Source: Acidobacteriota bacterium (GTDB taxonomy: Bacteria > Acidobacteriota > Terriglobia > Terriglobales > Acidobacteriaceae). Taken from it: a stretch of 46,022 nucleotides of DNA. Shown here in pieces: positions 26,315 through 36,184 of this stretch (positions are counted from its first letter, which is position 1; the number at the start of each line of letters is the position of its first letter). The stretch is from assembly GCA_013290025.1 (NCBI GenBank), contig JABCYV010000008.1:1-46022 (forward strand). Direction: 5' to 3'. A program made the translations under genes and the position numbers. Under the pieces are notes generated by a model. That model saw nothing but the letters and a program-made list of their open reading frames with translations, did not search any database and was not told the DNA's origin.

Positions 26315-28102
26315 CTACTTGATGGTGATAGTCAGCACTTGCGCGCCAGAGACAACGTAATCCAGGGGCGCAGTGGCGGTCTCGTTTACCGAAGACTCAC
26401 CCAGCACCTGCATTTCCTGCGTCCCACGCATTCCGTCCATGACGTTCATGATGGAAAGGGGAAGGGCGGGCATCACCTTGTCGGCGACCATGACTTCAGG
26501 GTCAGCCTCCAACAGCGAGACGTAGACGCGATCGTTGGTGTGCTGTTTGTTCAACAGAGCAATGGTAGAAGCGAGATCCAGCTTACGGCCGAACAACGGC
26601 GCGCCATGCCGGATACGGTCGAGCGTATCTCCATCACTTACGAGAATGTGCAGCGGACCCTTGGAGGTGGAAGTCGGAATGTGAATGGGAATCTGGCGCA
26701 CGACGGCCTCACCGCGGTAGGGACGCAGCGCAGTTTCAATAATAATTTCGTCCCCCGGCCGGGCTTCGGTGAGGTCGGTATGGGCGCTTTCCAGGCGTGC
26801 CCAGCGGCGGTCGCGCACAATCTGGAAATCCAATTGAACACCACGCACATCAGGTATGTTGTAGGGGTTGTCGTAGATCCGGCCGAAACGGTCGCCTACT
26901 GAAAGCGCGGCAAGCACCGCGGCGGGCTGTCCGCCGTCGGCGGCAGCGAACATGTTTCGCACGGTGACATCAGGGTATCCAACCACGCTGATGCGTCCGT
27001 TCATACGATAGGTCGTGTCTTCCCCGTATTCATTCACACCATGCAGCGCGTTAAATACCGTGGCCATCATTGCCAGCGGACTAAGATGCGCGTTGTTCAG
27101 CACTTCGTAGTGAAATTGCTTGGGGGTTGGGCCACCCTGGATGTTCAGGGTCACCGGAATCATGTCGGGCTTTTTGCCAAACTCACCCATGATGCCGGTA
27201 TGGCGGTCCTGCACGAATGCGCCCACCGACTCGGTTGTGTTGATAATCTTGAAAGCGTTTAGCGGCGAGGCCAAAGTAGCCACCACCTGCGCCTTAGTCA
27301 TCGGAAGGTCGATCTGCCCGAACTGAAGCAAGGGATGGCCGCAGGCGAGAAGATGTTGGGCATCCATGTATGTAACGGTGCAGGTGGCAGCGATATCCAT
27401 ATCCCCGCGGACCAATATAGCGCTTACCGCCGAGCCAGGCTCTAGCGGTTCTGGCTGTTTGGCGCCGCTGGCCGACCCTACGCCCATTACAGGGACAATT
27501 CCCGCCGCCGCGAACTGGGAAGCAAAAAGCTGCATCGCCTCTTCCGAAAACCCATTGAACACCAGCGGCGTTTCGATGGGCTTCAGGTAGTTGGCATAAT
27601 CATGCTGAAGTCCAGTAGAAGTCCCGGGCCCTGAGGTCTTGCTGGCAGTTTCAGGAGATACCTTGGCCGGGAGCGCGCTGAAGGCCGGACTGCGGTCCAT
27701 GGCATTGATTTCCAACATCTCCCCAATCGGGGTCACGCCTGCGATGGGTTCCTTGGAAAATTCTCCAATGCGAAATGCCAGCGCGCCTGCGAGCTTGCCG
27801 TCGAGATAGACAGGGCTGCCGCTCATCCCGGCGACTACGCCGGTGTACTCCGCCTTCGTTCCACCCAAGCGAACCAGGATCACGTCTCCCTTAGGACCAT
27901 TGGCGTTCTTGAGGACGCCTAGAACTTCGACGTCCATGGCTTCGGGCGTAGTGCCCTGAAACACGGTGTACGCGACGCCCCGCATTCCGGCGTGGATCTG
28001 GTCAAGAGGTATGGTTTCAACCGGCTTGGAATCTGGTGCGCCGATGGCGTAAGACAATAGAAGAAAGGACAGAACAACGCTGTTGAGAACAGAACGTCTC
28101 AT
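26315..28102 (-). CDS. SpoIVB peptidase S55-domain protein
   Basis: IHAGMRGVAYTVFQGTTPEAMDVEVLGVL...GVVAGMSGSPVYLDGKLAGALAFRIGEFSKEPIAGVTPI; start MRRSVLNSVVLSFLLL. Confidence 0.85.
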   Translation of the reverse strand: MRRSVLNSVVLSFLLLSYAIGAPDSKPVETIPLDQIHAGMRGVAYTVFQGTTPEAMDVEVLGVLKNANGPKGDVILVRLGGTKAEYTGVVAGMSGSPVYLDGKLAGALAFRIGEFSKEPIAGVTPIGEMLEINAMDRSPAFSALPAKVSPETASKTSGPGTSTGLQHDYANYLKPIETPLVFNGFSEEAMQLFASQFAAAGIVPVMGVGSASGAKQPEPLEPGSAVSAILVRGDMDIAATCTVTYMDAQHLLACGHPLLQFGQIDLPMTKAQVVATLASPLNAFKIINTTESVGAFVQDRHTGIMGEFGKKPDMIPVTLNIQGGPTPKQFHYEVLNNAHLSPLAMMATVFNALHGVNEYGEDTTYRMNGRISVVGYPDVTVRNMFAAADGGQPAAVLAALSVGDRFGRIYDNPYNIPDVRGVQLDFQIVRDRRWARLESAHTDLTEARPGDEIIIETALRPYRGEAVVRQIPIHIPTSTSKGPLHILVSDGDTLDRIRHGAPLFGRKLDLASTIALLNKQHTNDRVYVSLLEADPEVMVADKVMPALPLSIMNVMDGMRGTQEMQVLGESSVNETATAPLDYVVSGAQVLTITIK

Positions 28103-28259
28103 GAAATTTCCCCAGGATGGCGAAAGATCCGCCAACAACTTGCACTTCGCTCTGTATTCGGTTTGCCGGGTGGGAGAGTATCTAAACTTGAGGCCGAGCA
28201 AAACATCCCAAACGCGAAGCTCTGCGTCTATACTAGCACAGGGTTTTGCGAGGAGTTCC

Positions 28260-29480
28260 ATGTTTTACACTGATTTTCGGGGGAATTTCACTCCCTTTCG
28301 TAGATGCGCGGGGGCTATCTTATTGTTGCTATTTGTCTTGGGGATTTTGCTGGAAGGGACCGTCCCCCTGGCTGCTCAAAACCAGCCGGGGTCCGCTCCC
28401 GCCGCCAACGGCCAACAGGAGCCGCCTCCGGCGGCAGGAGGCCCGCAGAGCGATGTGGGGCCTTATGCGATTCCAAGCAAGAAGGAGGAGCCTCCTGCGC
28501 CTCCGCCACCGGCGAAGCCTAAGAAGATCGAAGGTATGCCGGATTATTCCATCCGGGTCGACGTACCTCTGGTGCAAGTTCCTGTCGCGGTGACGACCAA
28601 AGACGGACAGTTCATCTCCAATTTGAAAAAAGAGAACTTTCGTGTGTTCGAGGATGGCACTGCGCAAACCATCAGCAACTTCACGATTTCCGAAGCGCCG
28701 ATCACGGCGGTCCTCGTAGTAGAGTTTGCCTCTACCAATTATTCCTTCATTATCGACGCCTTGAACGCCTCTTACTCGTTCGCGAACACACTGAAAAAGG
28801 ATGACTGGGTGGCGGTCATCGCCTATGACATGAAGCCGCAGATCATGGTGGATTTCACGCAGGACAAAAAGGCGGTCTACGGCGCGCTGAACCAGTTGCG
28901 CATGCCGGGCTTCTCCGAAACGAACCTATTCGACGCTTTGTACGACACGCTGGACCGCATCGATCGAATCGAAGGGCACAAGTACATCGTTTTGATCAGC
29001 ACCGGCTTTGACAGTTTTAGCAAGCTAAACCTCGACCAGATCACAAAGAAAGTTAAGGCTACGCCCGATGTGACGATCTTTTCTGTGAGCGTCGGGTGGG
29101 CACTGCGCGAATACTGCGAAACTCACGGGTGTACGGGCTACTCGCACGGAGCTGGCATCCCCATCAACCGGATGGATTATCTGCAAGCCGATAATGAGAT
29201 GCAGACTTTCGCTCGCTTGACCGGGGGCCGCTATTACCAGCCGCGGTTTCAAGCGGAATTCCCGCAGATTTTTCACGACATCGCTGGAGACATTCGCAAC
29301 CAGTACCAAATTTCTTATCGCCCGACCAATCCTAAGCTCGATGGCAGCTATCGCAAGCTGAAGGTCGATATCGTGGCGCCTGATGGTGGTCCGCTGAAAA
29401 TAAGAGACCAAAAAGGCAAAGACGTTAAGTATCAGATCATAGCGCGAGAGGGTTATACCGCGAAGCATACTGTGGAGTAG
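28260..29480 (+). CDS. VWFA-related (acidobacterial-type) domain protein, secreted
   Basis: VPLVQVPVAVTTKDGQFISNLKKENFRVFEDGTAQTISNF...YQISYRPTNPKLDGSYRKLKVDI; typical of TIGR03436-like proteins; ATG at 28260 before a signal peptide. Confidence 0.88.
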   Translation: MFYTDFRGNFTPFRRCAGAILLLLFVLGILLEGTVPLAAQNQPGSAPAANGQQEPPPAAGGPQSDVGPYAIPSKKEEPPAPPPPAKPKKIEGMPDYSIRVDVPLVQVPVAVTTKDGQFISNLKKENFRVFEDGTAQTISNFTISEAPITAVLVVEFASTNYSFIIDALNASYSFANTLKKDDWVAVIAYDMKPQIMVDFTQDKKAVYGALNQLRMPGFSETNLFDALYDTLDRIDRIEGHKYIVLISTGFDSFSKLNLDQITKKVKATPDVTIFSVSVGWALREYCETHGCTGYSHGAGIPINRMDYLQADNEMQTFARLTGGRYYQPRFQAEFPQIFHDIAGDIRNQYQISYRPTNPKLDGSYRKLKVDIVAPDGGPLKIRDQKGKDVKYQIIAREGYTAKHTVE

Positions 29481-29492
29481 CGGCCGTTCTAT

Positions 29493-30224
29493 CTAGGGCA
29501 CGTGGACGAATTGATCCAGCAGCAGCATCAACCCCACTCCAAGAAACACCACTAGTGCTACCCCCGCCCCCGGCTCACGATTTACCTCGGGAATGAGGTC
29601 CGAGGCGGCGACGTAGATTGTGACCCCAGCCGAGAGCGGCAGCCCAAAGCTCACTTCACGGCGCAACAGTGCCATGGTCAACACCCCGGCAAACGTGGCA
29701 GCCCCCAGGAGCATGGACGCTCCCCAAGCCACGCCTCGGCTGCGCCCACTCGCCAACATCACGGATGCTACGGTGAATCCCTCCGGAATTTTGTGTAGAA
29801 AAATAGCAAAGAAAATGATCCATCCCAGCCAATTGGAAACGATGAAGCCGGAAGCGATGGCGATGCCATCGAAAAAAGTGTGAATGATCAATCCAATGAG
29901 CACCGAATAACCTTTATGGCTATGTAGGAATTGATCTTCATGCGTTTCTTCTCCGAAGTGAAAGTGCGGGGTGGCGGTGTGCTCGAAAAAGTGAATGATC
30001 AGGTAACCTGCGAGGACAAGTAAGGTCGCGCTCTTGCCGCGCAGTGCAAGACTTGCGGGATAGACCTCCACCAAAGCAGTCGCCAGCATAAAACCGGCGC
30101 CGAGAGCGACGAAGTATTTCAGGTAGGAACGCTCCCAGTGTTTCTGGACGATGATGGCGCCGCCAAAAACATTCGCCGCAGCGGCCGTCAGGCCCAGAAC
30201 CAGGCTGAGAAGTATGGGGTGCAT
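29493..30224 (-). CDS. ZIP family metal transporter
   Basis: HTFFDGIAIASGFIVSNWLGWIIFFAIFLHKIPEGFTVASVML. Confidence 0.9.
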   Translation of the reverse strand: MHPILLSLVLGLTAAAANVFGGAIIVQKHWERSYLKYFVALGAGFMLATALVEVYPASLALRGKSATLLVLAGYLIIHFFEHTATPHFHFGEETHEDQFLHSHKGYSVLIGLIIHTFFDGIAIASGFIVSNWLGWIIFFAIFLHKIPEGFTVASVMLASGRSRGVAWGASMLLGAATFAGVLTMALLRREVSFGLPLSAGVTIYVAASDLIPEVNREPGAGVALVVFLGVGLMLLLDQFVHVP

Positions 30225-30241
30225 GGGAGCCTGAGGATGAT

Positions 30242-30733
30242 ACCAGTTCTCGGTTCCTGGTTCTCCGTTCCCCGTTATGCAGCCGGCCGGATCGATGCGA
30301 TGAGACCGTTTAGGATCTTGCCCAACTCCGCGGCCCGGTCCAGCAATTGCTGCCCTTGTTCTGAAGAGAAGTAGCCCAGGTTCTGGGTAATCATTAACTG
30401 CGTCTCTACTTCCACCAGGGCCCCTCGTCCTCGACCAAGAAAGAAGAAGAAGTCATTCGCAGAGAATCGGGCTTGCCCTTCGGCGATATTGGTCGGAATG
30501 GCAACAGCTGATCTTCGGAGCTGACTTGCCAAACCATAGACTTCGTCCCGCGGGAAAGTCTTGGTAATTCTATAGACCTCCATCACAAAGTTCATTGCCT
30601 TCTGCCAAGCCACCAATTCTCGATAAGACTGCCCCATAACTGATCCTCCTCTGGACCATAATAGGCAATACCAGCCCGAAAAGCTGTGACGCATGAACAC
30701 TGAGAACTGGTAACTGAGAACAGAGAACTGATT
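30242..30733. mobile_element. IVS-like cassette: four-helix-bundle gene bounded by inverted repeats
   Basis: ACCAGTTCTC at 30242-30251 and GAGAACTGGT at 30702-30711, embedded in degenerate GTTCTC/GAGAAC repeats. Confidence 0.5.
30275..30637 (-). CDS. Four helix bundle protein (23S rRNA intervening-sequence type)
   Basis: YRELVAWQKAMNFVMEVYRITKTFPRDEVYGLASQLRRSAVAIPTNIAEGQAR is the S23/IVS signature. Confidence 0.92.
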   Translation of the reverse strand: MGQSYRELVAWQKAMNFVMEVYRITKTFPRDEVYGLASQLRRSAVAIPTNIAEGQARFSANDFFFFLGRGRGALVEVETQLMITQNLGYFSSEQGQQLLDRAAELGKILNGLIASIRPAA

Positions 30734-30734
30734 T

Positions 30735-31820
30735 TTATCCGCTATGCCTGATGTGCATCACATCCCCGTCCTGCACAATGTAGTCTTTGCCCTCGAGCCG
30801 CAGCGTGCCCTTGGAGCGGGCGTTGGCTTCTGAGCCGGCCTCAAGGAGTTGGTCCCAGCGGATAGTTTCGGCACGAATGAAATGCTTCTCAAGATCGGAG
30901 TGAATGGCGCCGGCGGCTTCGACCGCGCGGGTGTGGACGAGAATCGTCCAGGCGCGACATTCGTCTTCCCCCGCAGTGAAGAATGAAATTAGACCCAGCA
31001 GAGCATATGTAGTCCGAATAAGCCGCACCAGACCGCTCTCTTGCAGCCCATAGCTGGACAGGAACTCGGCGGCATCAGCGTCGCTCATCTCTGCGAGCTC
31101 CGCCTCCACCTTGCCACAAATGGCGGCTGCAGCGGCGTTAGGGCGAGAGGCGACATCTACCAACTTGTATTTGCCGGCGGCATTTTCGAGATCTTTGCCA
31201 AGTTCCGTGCTCTCATTCACATTAAGCACATAGAGAATCGGCTTCTCACTGAGGAACATGAAGCCGCGAAGGCGCTTTTTGTCTTCGGGTGTCATTTCCA
31301 TCTCGCGCAGCGGGCGTTCAGATCCCAAATGAGCATTGGCGCGCTTGAGCAAGTCGAATTCTTTTTCCAGGTCAGCCGAGCGCATTTTCTTGAGATCTTT
31401 TTCCAGCCGTTCCAATCGCTTCTCAATCTGGCCAAGATCGCTGACCATGAGATCGAATTCGACATTCTTAATGTCACGGAGAGGATCGACCGGCCCAACG
31501 TGAGGGATGGAAGGGTCGTCGAAAGCGCGGACCACGTGGGCCAGCGCATCCACGTTTCGCAAGTGTCCAAGGTAGGCGGTCTCTTTGAGCGCTTCCTCGC
31601 CAATCGCGCCGACGTCCACGTATTCGACGGAGGCGTGGGTAAGCTTCTTGGGGTTGTAGAGCGCCGCGAGGCGGTCGAGGCGGTCATCAGGAACTTTGGC
31701 GACTCCGATGTGGGCCTCGCGCGGGTTGGCATAGGCCTGCTGCGAGAGATGCGCCTTGGTCAAGATGCCGAACAGAGATGTCTTGCCCACTTGCGGCAGG
31801 CCGATGATGCCAGTTTTCAT
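30735..31820 (-). CDS. ychF: Redox-regulated ATPase YchF
   Basis: MKTGIIGLPQVGKTSLFGILTKA...TFFTAGEDECRAWTI..A..AAGAIHSDLEKHFIRAETI; start and TGS domain. Confidence 0.93.
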   Translation of the reverse strand: MKTGIIGLPQVGKTSLFGILTKAHLSQQAYANPREAHIGVAKVPDDRLDRLAALYNPKKLTHASVEYVDVGAIGEEALKETAYLGHLRNVDALAHVVRAFDDPSIPHVGPVDPLRDIKNVEFDLMVSDLGQIEKRLERLEKDLKKMRSADLEKEFDLLKRANAHLGSERPLREMEMTPEDKKRLRGFMFLSEKPILYVLNVNESTELGKDLENAAGKYKLVDVASRPNAAAAAICGKVEAELAEMSDADAAEFLSSYGLQESGLVRLIRTTYALLGLISFFTAGEDECRAWTILVHTRAVEAAGAIHSDLEKHFIRAETIRWDQLLEAGSEANARSKGTLRLEGKDYIVQDGDVMHIRHSG

Positions 31821-31903
31821 AGGGAAAGCTGCTAGCTTGTGGCTCCTGGTTGTCCTGTGAAGGATAAATGATGATGCGACGCTACAGAAATTGATTGGGG
31901 CAG

Positions 31904-32389
31904 TTAGCGCTGAAAGCTGGAAGCGGTTAAGTACGCGACCACCAGTCCGAGCAGCAACACCCCACCCTCCAGCCGCGTCGACCAGGCGTGCAAGGCGTCG
32001 AACTGCATGCGGGCGGGATTGTCCGGAGAAACCGAATCAATCTCCCCGGGGATAGCCGCGCGCAGGGTATCCATCCGAGGAATGATCGCGAACTGCGAGA
32101 TCAGCGTGAGCGCGAGCATGAGGCAGATGAGTAGATGGCGCCCGGCAAGTATATTGGTCGTACCACTTTCAAATCGGCTGTAGAGCACGGAACTGGCGAG
32201 AAAGACTGCGCCGGAAATAATCCCCATCCAGTGCAGCACGCTCAAAGACCGGCCAACTACCAATCCTGCGAGATGGCGGCTCGGTAGCATGGAGAAAGCC
32301 ATTTGGGCCACTACGGGAAAAAAGATCAATCCGCCCAGCCAAACGATCAGCGAAAGTAGCATGAGGAAACGAAGAAAGGACATGCCCAA
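31904..32389 (-). CDS. DUF4149-like membrane protein
   Basis: LSLIVWLGGLIFFPVVAQMAF...; four TM segments. Confidence 0.6.
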   Translation of the reverse strand: MGMSFLRFLMLLSLIVWLGGLIFFPVVAQMAFSMLPSRHLAGLVVGRSLSVLHWMGIISGAVFLASSVLYSRFESGTTNILAGRHLLICLMLALTLISQFAIIPRMDTLRAAIPGEIDSVSPDNPARMQFDALHAWSTRLEGGVLLLGLVVAYLTASSFQR

Positions 32390-32425
32390 GCATTATGCAG
32401 GTCGGATAGGGAGAACGCCAGCGCC

Positions 32426-33385
32426 CTATACCGGAACGGGCACGCTTTCCACGATCTCGCGGATGACTTGGTCAGCCTGTTCGGACTTCTTCAGCGTAGA
32501 AGAATGGGACCCATTCAGAACCACGCGATGGGCGAAGACTGGAACCACCAGCGGCTTGAAATCTTCTGGGACGCAGAAGGTGCGGCCGTCAAGAAAAGCC
32601 ATGGCTTGGGCGGCACGATAGAGCATTTGTGAGCCCCGTGGCGAGACGCCTAACGAAAAGTGTTCCGATTCGCGCGTCCGGCGGACAATCGCCAAGGTGT
32701 AGCTGACGAGCGAATCGTCCACGCGAACTTGCGTGACTGCCTGCTGCATTTCCAGGACATCCGCGCCGGTGATCACCGGCTCTAAGACTTCCAACTGTGC
32801 CGTGCCTGCCTCCGAGCGGAGAATTTCGCGTTCGGCACTACCATCAGGGTAGCCCATCCGTAGCCGCATCAGAAAACGATCGAGTTGGGATTCTGGCAGC
32901 GGATAGGTTCCGTGGTGTTCTACCGGGTTCTGTGTGGCTATAACCAGGAACGGCTGGGGCAGAGGATGGCTATGAGCATCCACTGTGACCTGGCCTTCGT
33001 TCATAGCTTCCAGCAATGCCGATTGAGTTTTTGGCGTGGTGCGGTTGATCTCATCGGCTAAAAGCACATTGGTGAAAATCGGCCCGCGCTTGAACTCAAA
33101 TTCCTGCTCGATGGCGGAGTAGATGGAAATTCCCAATATGTCGGACGGCAGCATGTCGCTGGTAAATTGCACTCGCTGGAAACTGCAGTCCAAAGCCCGC
33201 GCCAGTGCCTGCGCAAGAGTTGTCTTGCCCACGCCGGGCACGCCTTCAATGAGCAGGTGCCCGCGAGCCATCATCGAAACCAGAGCGAGACGGATGATGT
33301 CATCTTTCCCGCGGATGACCTTGCACAGAGCGGTTTCCAGTTGTGCCGCGCGATGAGAGGCGGCTACAGCGGTTTCAGGAGACAT
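32426..33385 (-). CDS. MoxR family AAA ATPase
   Basis: LLIEGVPGVGKTTLAQALARALDCSFQRVQFTSDMLPSDILG...VLLADEINRTTPKTQSALLEAMNEGQVTVD. Confidence 0.93.
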   Translation of the reverse strand: MSPETAVAASHRAAQLETALCKVIRGKDDIIRLALVSMMARGHLLIEGVPGVGKTTLAQALARALDCSFQRVQFTSDMLPSDILGISIYSAIEQEFEFKRGPIFTNVLLADEINRTTPKTQSALLEAMNEGQVTVDAHSHPLPQPFLVIATQNPVEHHGTYPLPESQLDRFLMRLRMGYPDGSAEREILRSEAGTAQLEVLEPVITGADVLEMQQAVTQVRVDDSLVSYTLAIVRRTRESEHFSLGVSPRGSQMLYRAAQAMAFLDGRTFCVPEDFKPLVVPVFAHRVVLNGSHSSTLKKSEQADQVIREIVESVPVPV

Positions 33386-33565
33386 GCGAATCTCGATTTT
33401 ACTAAGCACGGAAAGGCGATTACCGGCATACAAGCTGGCTGCCGGGTACCAAAGTCATGTTCCCGACGATCAGTTGTCGGAATCAATCAGCAGTTAGAAC
33501 GTGGAAAACTTCTGACCTTGCAGTCAGTTGTCGCCGAAAACGAGAGACGCGAAGCGGGCACAGTG

Positions 33566-34414
33566 TTACTGCGTAAACTCCGCCGGCCTTCCGGTCAGGC
33601 GCTCGATGCGCTTGGCAATCGGCGGATGGGTGGAGAATAAGCTGCCGAAATTCATTCCCAACAGTGGCTGGACGATGAAAAGATGCGCCGTCGAAGGCGT
33701 ACCGACCATGGGGACGCGACGCGAATAGGCATCAAGTTTTGCTAGCGCGCTGGCCAGAGCATATGGATTGCCGGTAAAGTGCGCCCCTGTAGCATCCGCC
33801 TGGTATTCGCGCGAGCGCGATACCGCGAGCTGAATGAGCATGGCGGCAAAGGGAGCCAAAATCAGCATGAGAATAGAACCGAGACCTCCACCCCGGCGCT
33901 CGTCGCGGTCGCCCATCCCGCCGAAAAAGAAGCCGAAACGAGCTAAATATGTGATGGCGCCGGCAATCGTGGCGGCGATCGAACTGATCAGGATGTCACG
34001 ATTGTTCACATGTCCGAGTTCGTGCGCCAGCACGCCTTCCAGTTCCTCATCGTTGAGCAGATTCAGAATCCCCTCGGTGACCGCTACCGAGGCATGGGCT
34101 GGGTTGCGACCGGTCGCGAAAGCGTTGGGCGAGTCAGTAGGAATCACATAAATCTTGGGCATCGGCAGGCCGATCTTCTGCGTCATGCGTTCCACAACGC
34201 TGTAGACCCTGGGCAACTGTTCCCGGGTAACCGGTTGAGCACGATAAGTGGCAAGTGCAATTTTGTCGGAGAAAAAGTACGCGACAAAGTTAGTGACGGC
34301 AGCGATCCCCAACGCTAAGAGCATGCCGTTCTCGCCGCCGAAGGCCCGGCCAATCGCCATCAGCAGCAGCGTCATTGCCGTCAGCAAGAGGGCGGTTTTG
34401 AACGTGTTTCCCAT
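33566..34414 (-). CDS. htpX: Zinc metalloprotease HtpX
   Basis: VLAHELGHVNNRDILISSIAATIAGAITYLARF; SREYQADATGAHFTGNPYALASALAKL. Confidence 0.93.
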   Translation of the reverse strand: MGNTFKTALLLTAMTLLLMAIGRAFGGENGMLLALGIAAVTNFVAYFFSDKIALATYRAQPVTREQLPRVYSVVERMTQKIGLPMPKIYVIPTDSPNAFATGRNPAHASVAVTEGILNLLNDEELEGVLAHELGHVNNRDILISSIAATIAGAITYLARFGFFFGGMGDRDERRGGGLGSILMLILAPFAAMLIQLAVSRSREYQADATGAHFTGNPYALASALAKLDAYSRRVPMVGTPSTAHLFIVQPLLGMNFGSLFSTHPPIAKRIERLTGRPAEFTQ

Positions 34415-34496
34415 AGAAATATCCTCAGTTCTAAGTCATTAGATGGTACGCCGGAGGGACGGATTCATGGCCAGGCTAGTGGGCAACTTAGCGGCT

Positions 34497-35879
34497 TTAC
34501 TTTGGGGCGCTTCGGGCGAGGGCCCGTTCCAGAGTCTGATCCAGTGCCGCTTTCGCCTTCTCGTACTCCGGTTGCGAGATGCGACCCTGTTTGTGCTCCA
34601 CCTCGAGCTGAAAGAGTTCTTCCTTCAGAGCTTCGAGGAGTAGTTCGGAACGCCCAGTCGACGGGGCTTTTGCTATCGCTCGCGCAATTGGTGCCGCTAG
34701 ATCGGAGGCGATGTCCGCGCTGGAATGTTTGGAACGTCCGGCAATGTAGACTGCTCCGGCCGCCAGCACGATTGCGAACCCACCCAGAATGTACCAGCGA
34801 TACTTTTGCAGTGGATCGGGAGCATCGATGGGAGGGCCCAGTCCGCCTCCTGGACGGGTATCGCGGTTGCGAGCCTGTGGCGGTGCAACAGTGCCGGAAC
34901 CGTCGCCTTCATTTGGGGAGTTCTCTGCCTGAAGCATGCCATTCCCCGACACTGCGAATGCCAGGTCTTCGCCCGGCTTGACTTTGGCCGCAACCTCCGC
35001 AACAGCGCCAGGCGGAGTCGGCGGCTGCTTCTCTTCGTAAACTCCCGCCTGAGCCGAAGAAAACTGAATCGACTGGGGCAGGATCACAACGAAGTGTTCG
35101 AGCGGATAGAGCGGCTTGGGATCGAGGTTGGCTTTACCTTCGTAGGGAAGATGATATGTGACTTGGAATTGGGTCGTGCCCGGACGCAAGGGGAAGACAA
35201 AGGCGTAGCGTCCCTTTTCTGCTTCCGGAACGGGCGCGGTATTAACTGCTTGTCCCCCCGATGTCTGGGCTTGCGCAGAATCGATCTGTGCGCCGCTTGG
35301 TAGATAAAATTCGAAGTTGTGCTCATTCATCTGCGTTTGCGGCGGTTTGGACGTATTGTCGACGGCAAACAGCCGCATTATGGCCAGCTCTCCCTTGCCG
35401 GCCTGCAGGTACATCAAGTCCGCAGTTACGTTAATGCCATCAACTTTCTTGGACACATCATAGACCTGCAAGTCGACCGAAGTGCTTCCCGGAGGCGCCA
35501 TGCGGTGGTAGGTGACGCCCTGATGAATAGCGCGAATCAAGTGGGGGCTGGCGGCGTCATCCAGTTTGAAGCTGAAATTCCCCTGGACATCGGTCTTGGT
35601 ACGGGCGGCTTCCTCCATGCCTTGGGCCAGCTTGATTAGAACAACTTCGTCGCCGCCGGCAGGCTTGTTGGTCGTGCCATTCTTCACGGTGCCGGTGAGG
35701 GTTTGGGCAGAGGCAAAGGAAGCGAGAAGGAGGAGAAGGAACGGGATAAAGGTGCTTGACCTGTGTTCCGGGCCGAGTCTGCCGAGCTTCCGCTCGGCCT
35801 GGACGGGCGAGGCCTGCCCTGAGCGACGTCGAAGGGGCGCCCGTCCCCACATGACCTGTGTCAGCGTTGGCAGGTTCAA
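34497..35879 (-). CDS. Secreted/membrane carboxypeptidase-regulatory-like domain protein with CcmI-like C-terminal coil
   Basis: TLTGTVKNGTTNKPAGGDEVVLIKLAQGMEEAARTKTDVQGNFSF; TM YILGGFAIVLAAGAVYIAG; N-terminus encoded by a repeat (35779-35853). Confidence 0.7.
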   Translation of the reverse strand: MNLPTLTQVMWGRAPLRRRSGQASPVQAERKLGRLGPEHRSSTFIPFLLLLLASFASAQTLTGTVKNGTTNKPAGGDEVVLIKLAQGMEEAARTKTDVQGNFSFKLDDAASPHLIRAIHQGVTYHRMAPPGSTSVDLQVYDVSKKVDGINVTADLMYLQAGKGELAIMRLFAVDNTSKPPQTQMNEHNFEFYLPSGAQIDSAQAQTSGGQAVNTAPVPEAEKGRYAFVFPLRPGTTQFQVTYHLPYEGKANLDPKPLYPLEHFVVILPQSIQFSSAQAGVYEEKQPPTPPGAVAEVAAKVKPGEDLAFAVSGNGMLQAENSPNEGDGSGTVAPPQARNRDTRPGGGLGPPIDAPDPLQKYRWYILGGFAIVLAAGAVYIAGRSKHSSADIASDLAAPIARAIAKAPSTGRSELLLEALKEELFQLEVEHKQGRISQPEYEKAKAALDQTLERALARSAPK

Positions 35880-36184
35880 ACTCGTGCTCCCTTTCCACTT
35901 CCTCGCAGTGGGGAAATTGTGGCCTCTTCGAGATGCGCAATCTCGGCTAGGATGGCTGCGGCCTCCTCTTCGAGAGAGGACTTCATCGCCTGGTAGTCAG
36001 AATCCGGGAACTTGCCAGCCTTGTATTCGAAATTCAAGTCGCGAAGATTCTCATAGACCACTTCCTTGCGCTCGCGTAAATAGACCAGGCGGGTCTTCTC
36101 CGGGCCGACATGCAATTTGCCAGGCAAATAGAAAATGTAAAACAACACGCTGATTGTTACCAGGGCGCAGACGAGAACGATCAC
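35876..36184 (-). CDS. CcmI-like cytochrome c biogenesis protein (short)
   Basis: Single TM then VYENLRDLNFEYKAGKFPDSDYQAMKSSLEEEAAAILAEI; between ccmH and next gene, overlapping both. Confidence 0.65.
   Translation of the reverse strand: MIVLVCALVTISVLFYIFYLPGKLHVGPEKTRLVYLRERKEVVYENLRDLNFEYKAGKFPDSDYQAMKSSLEEEAAAILAEIAHLEEATISPLRGSGKGARV

Noticed and set aside
30275-30637. Diversity-generating retroelement accessory protein (Avd)
   Set aside because: Sequence fits the IVS/S23 family; no reverse transcriptase or template/variable repeat pair visible nearby.
31041-31835. 264-aa plus-strand ORF
   Set aside because: Antisense to ychF over most of its length.
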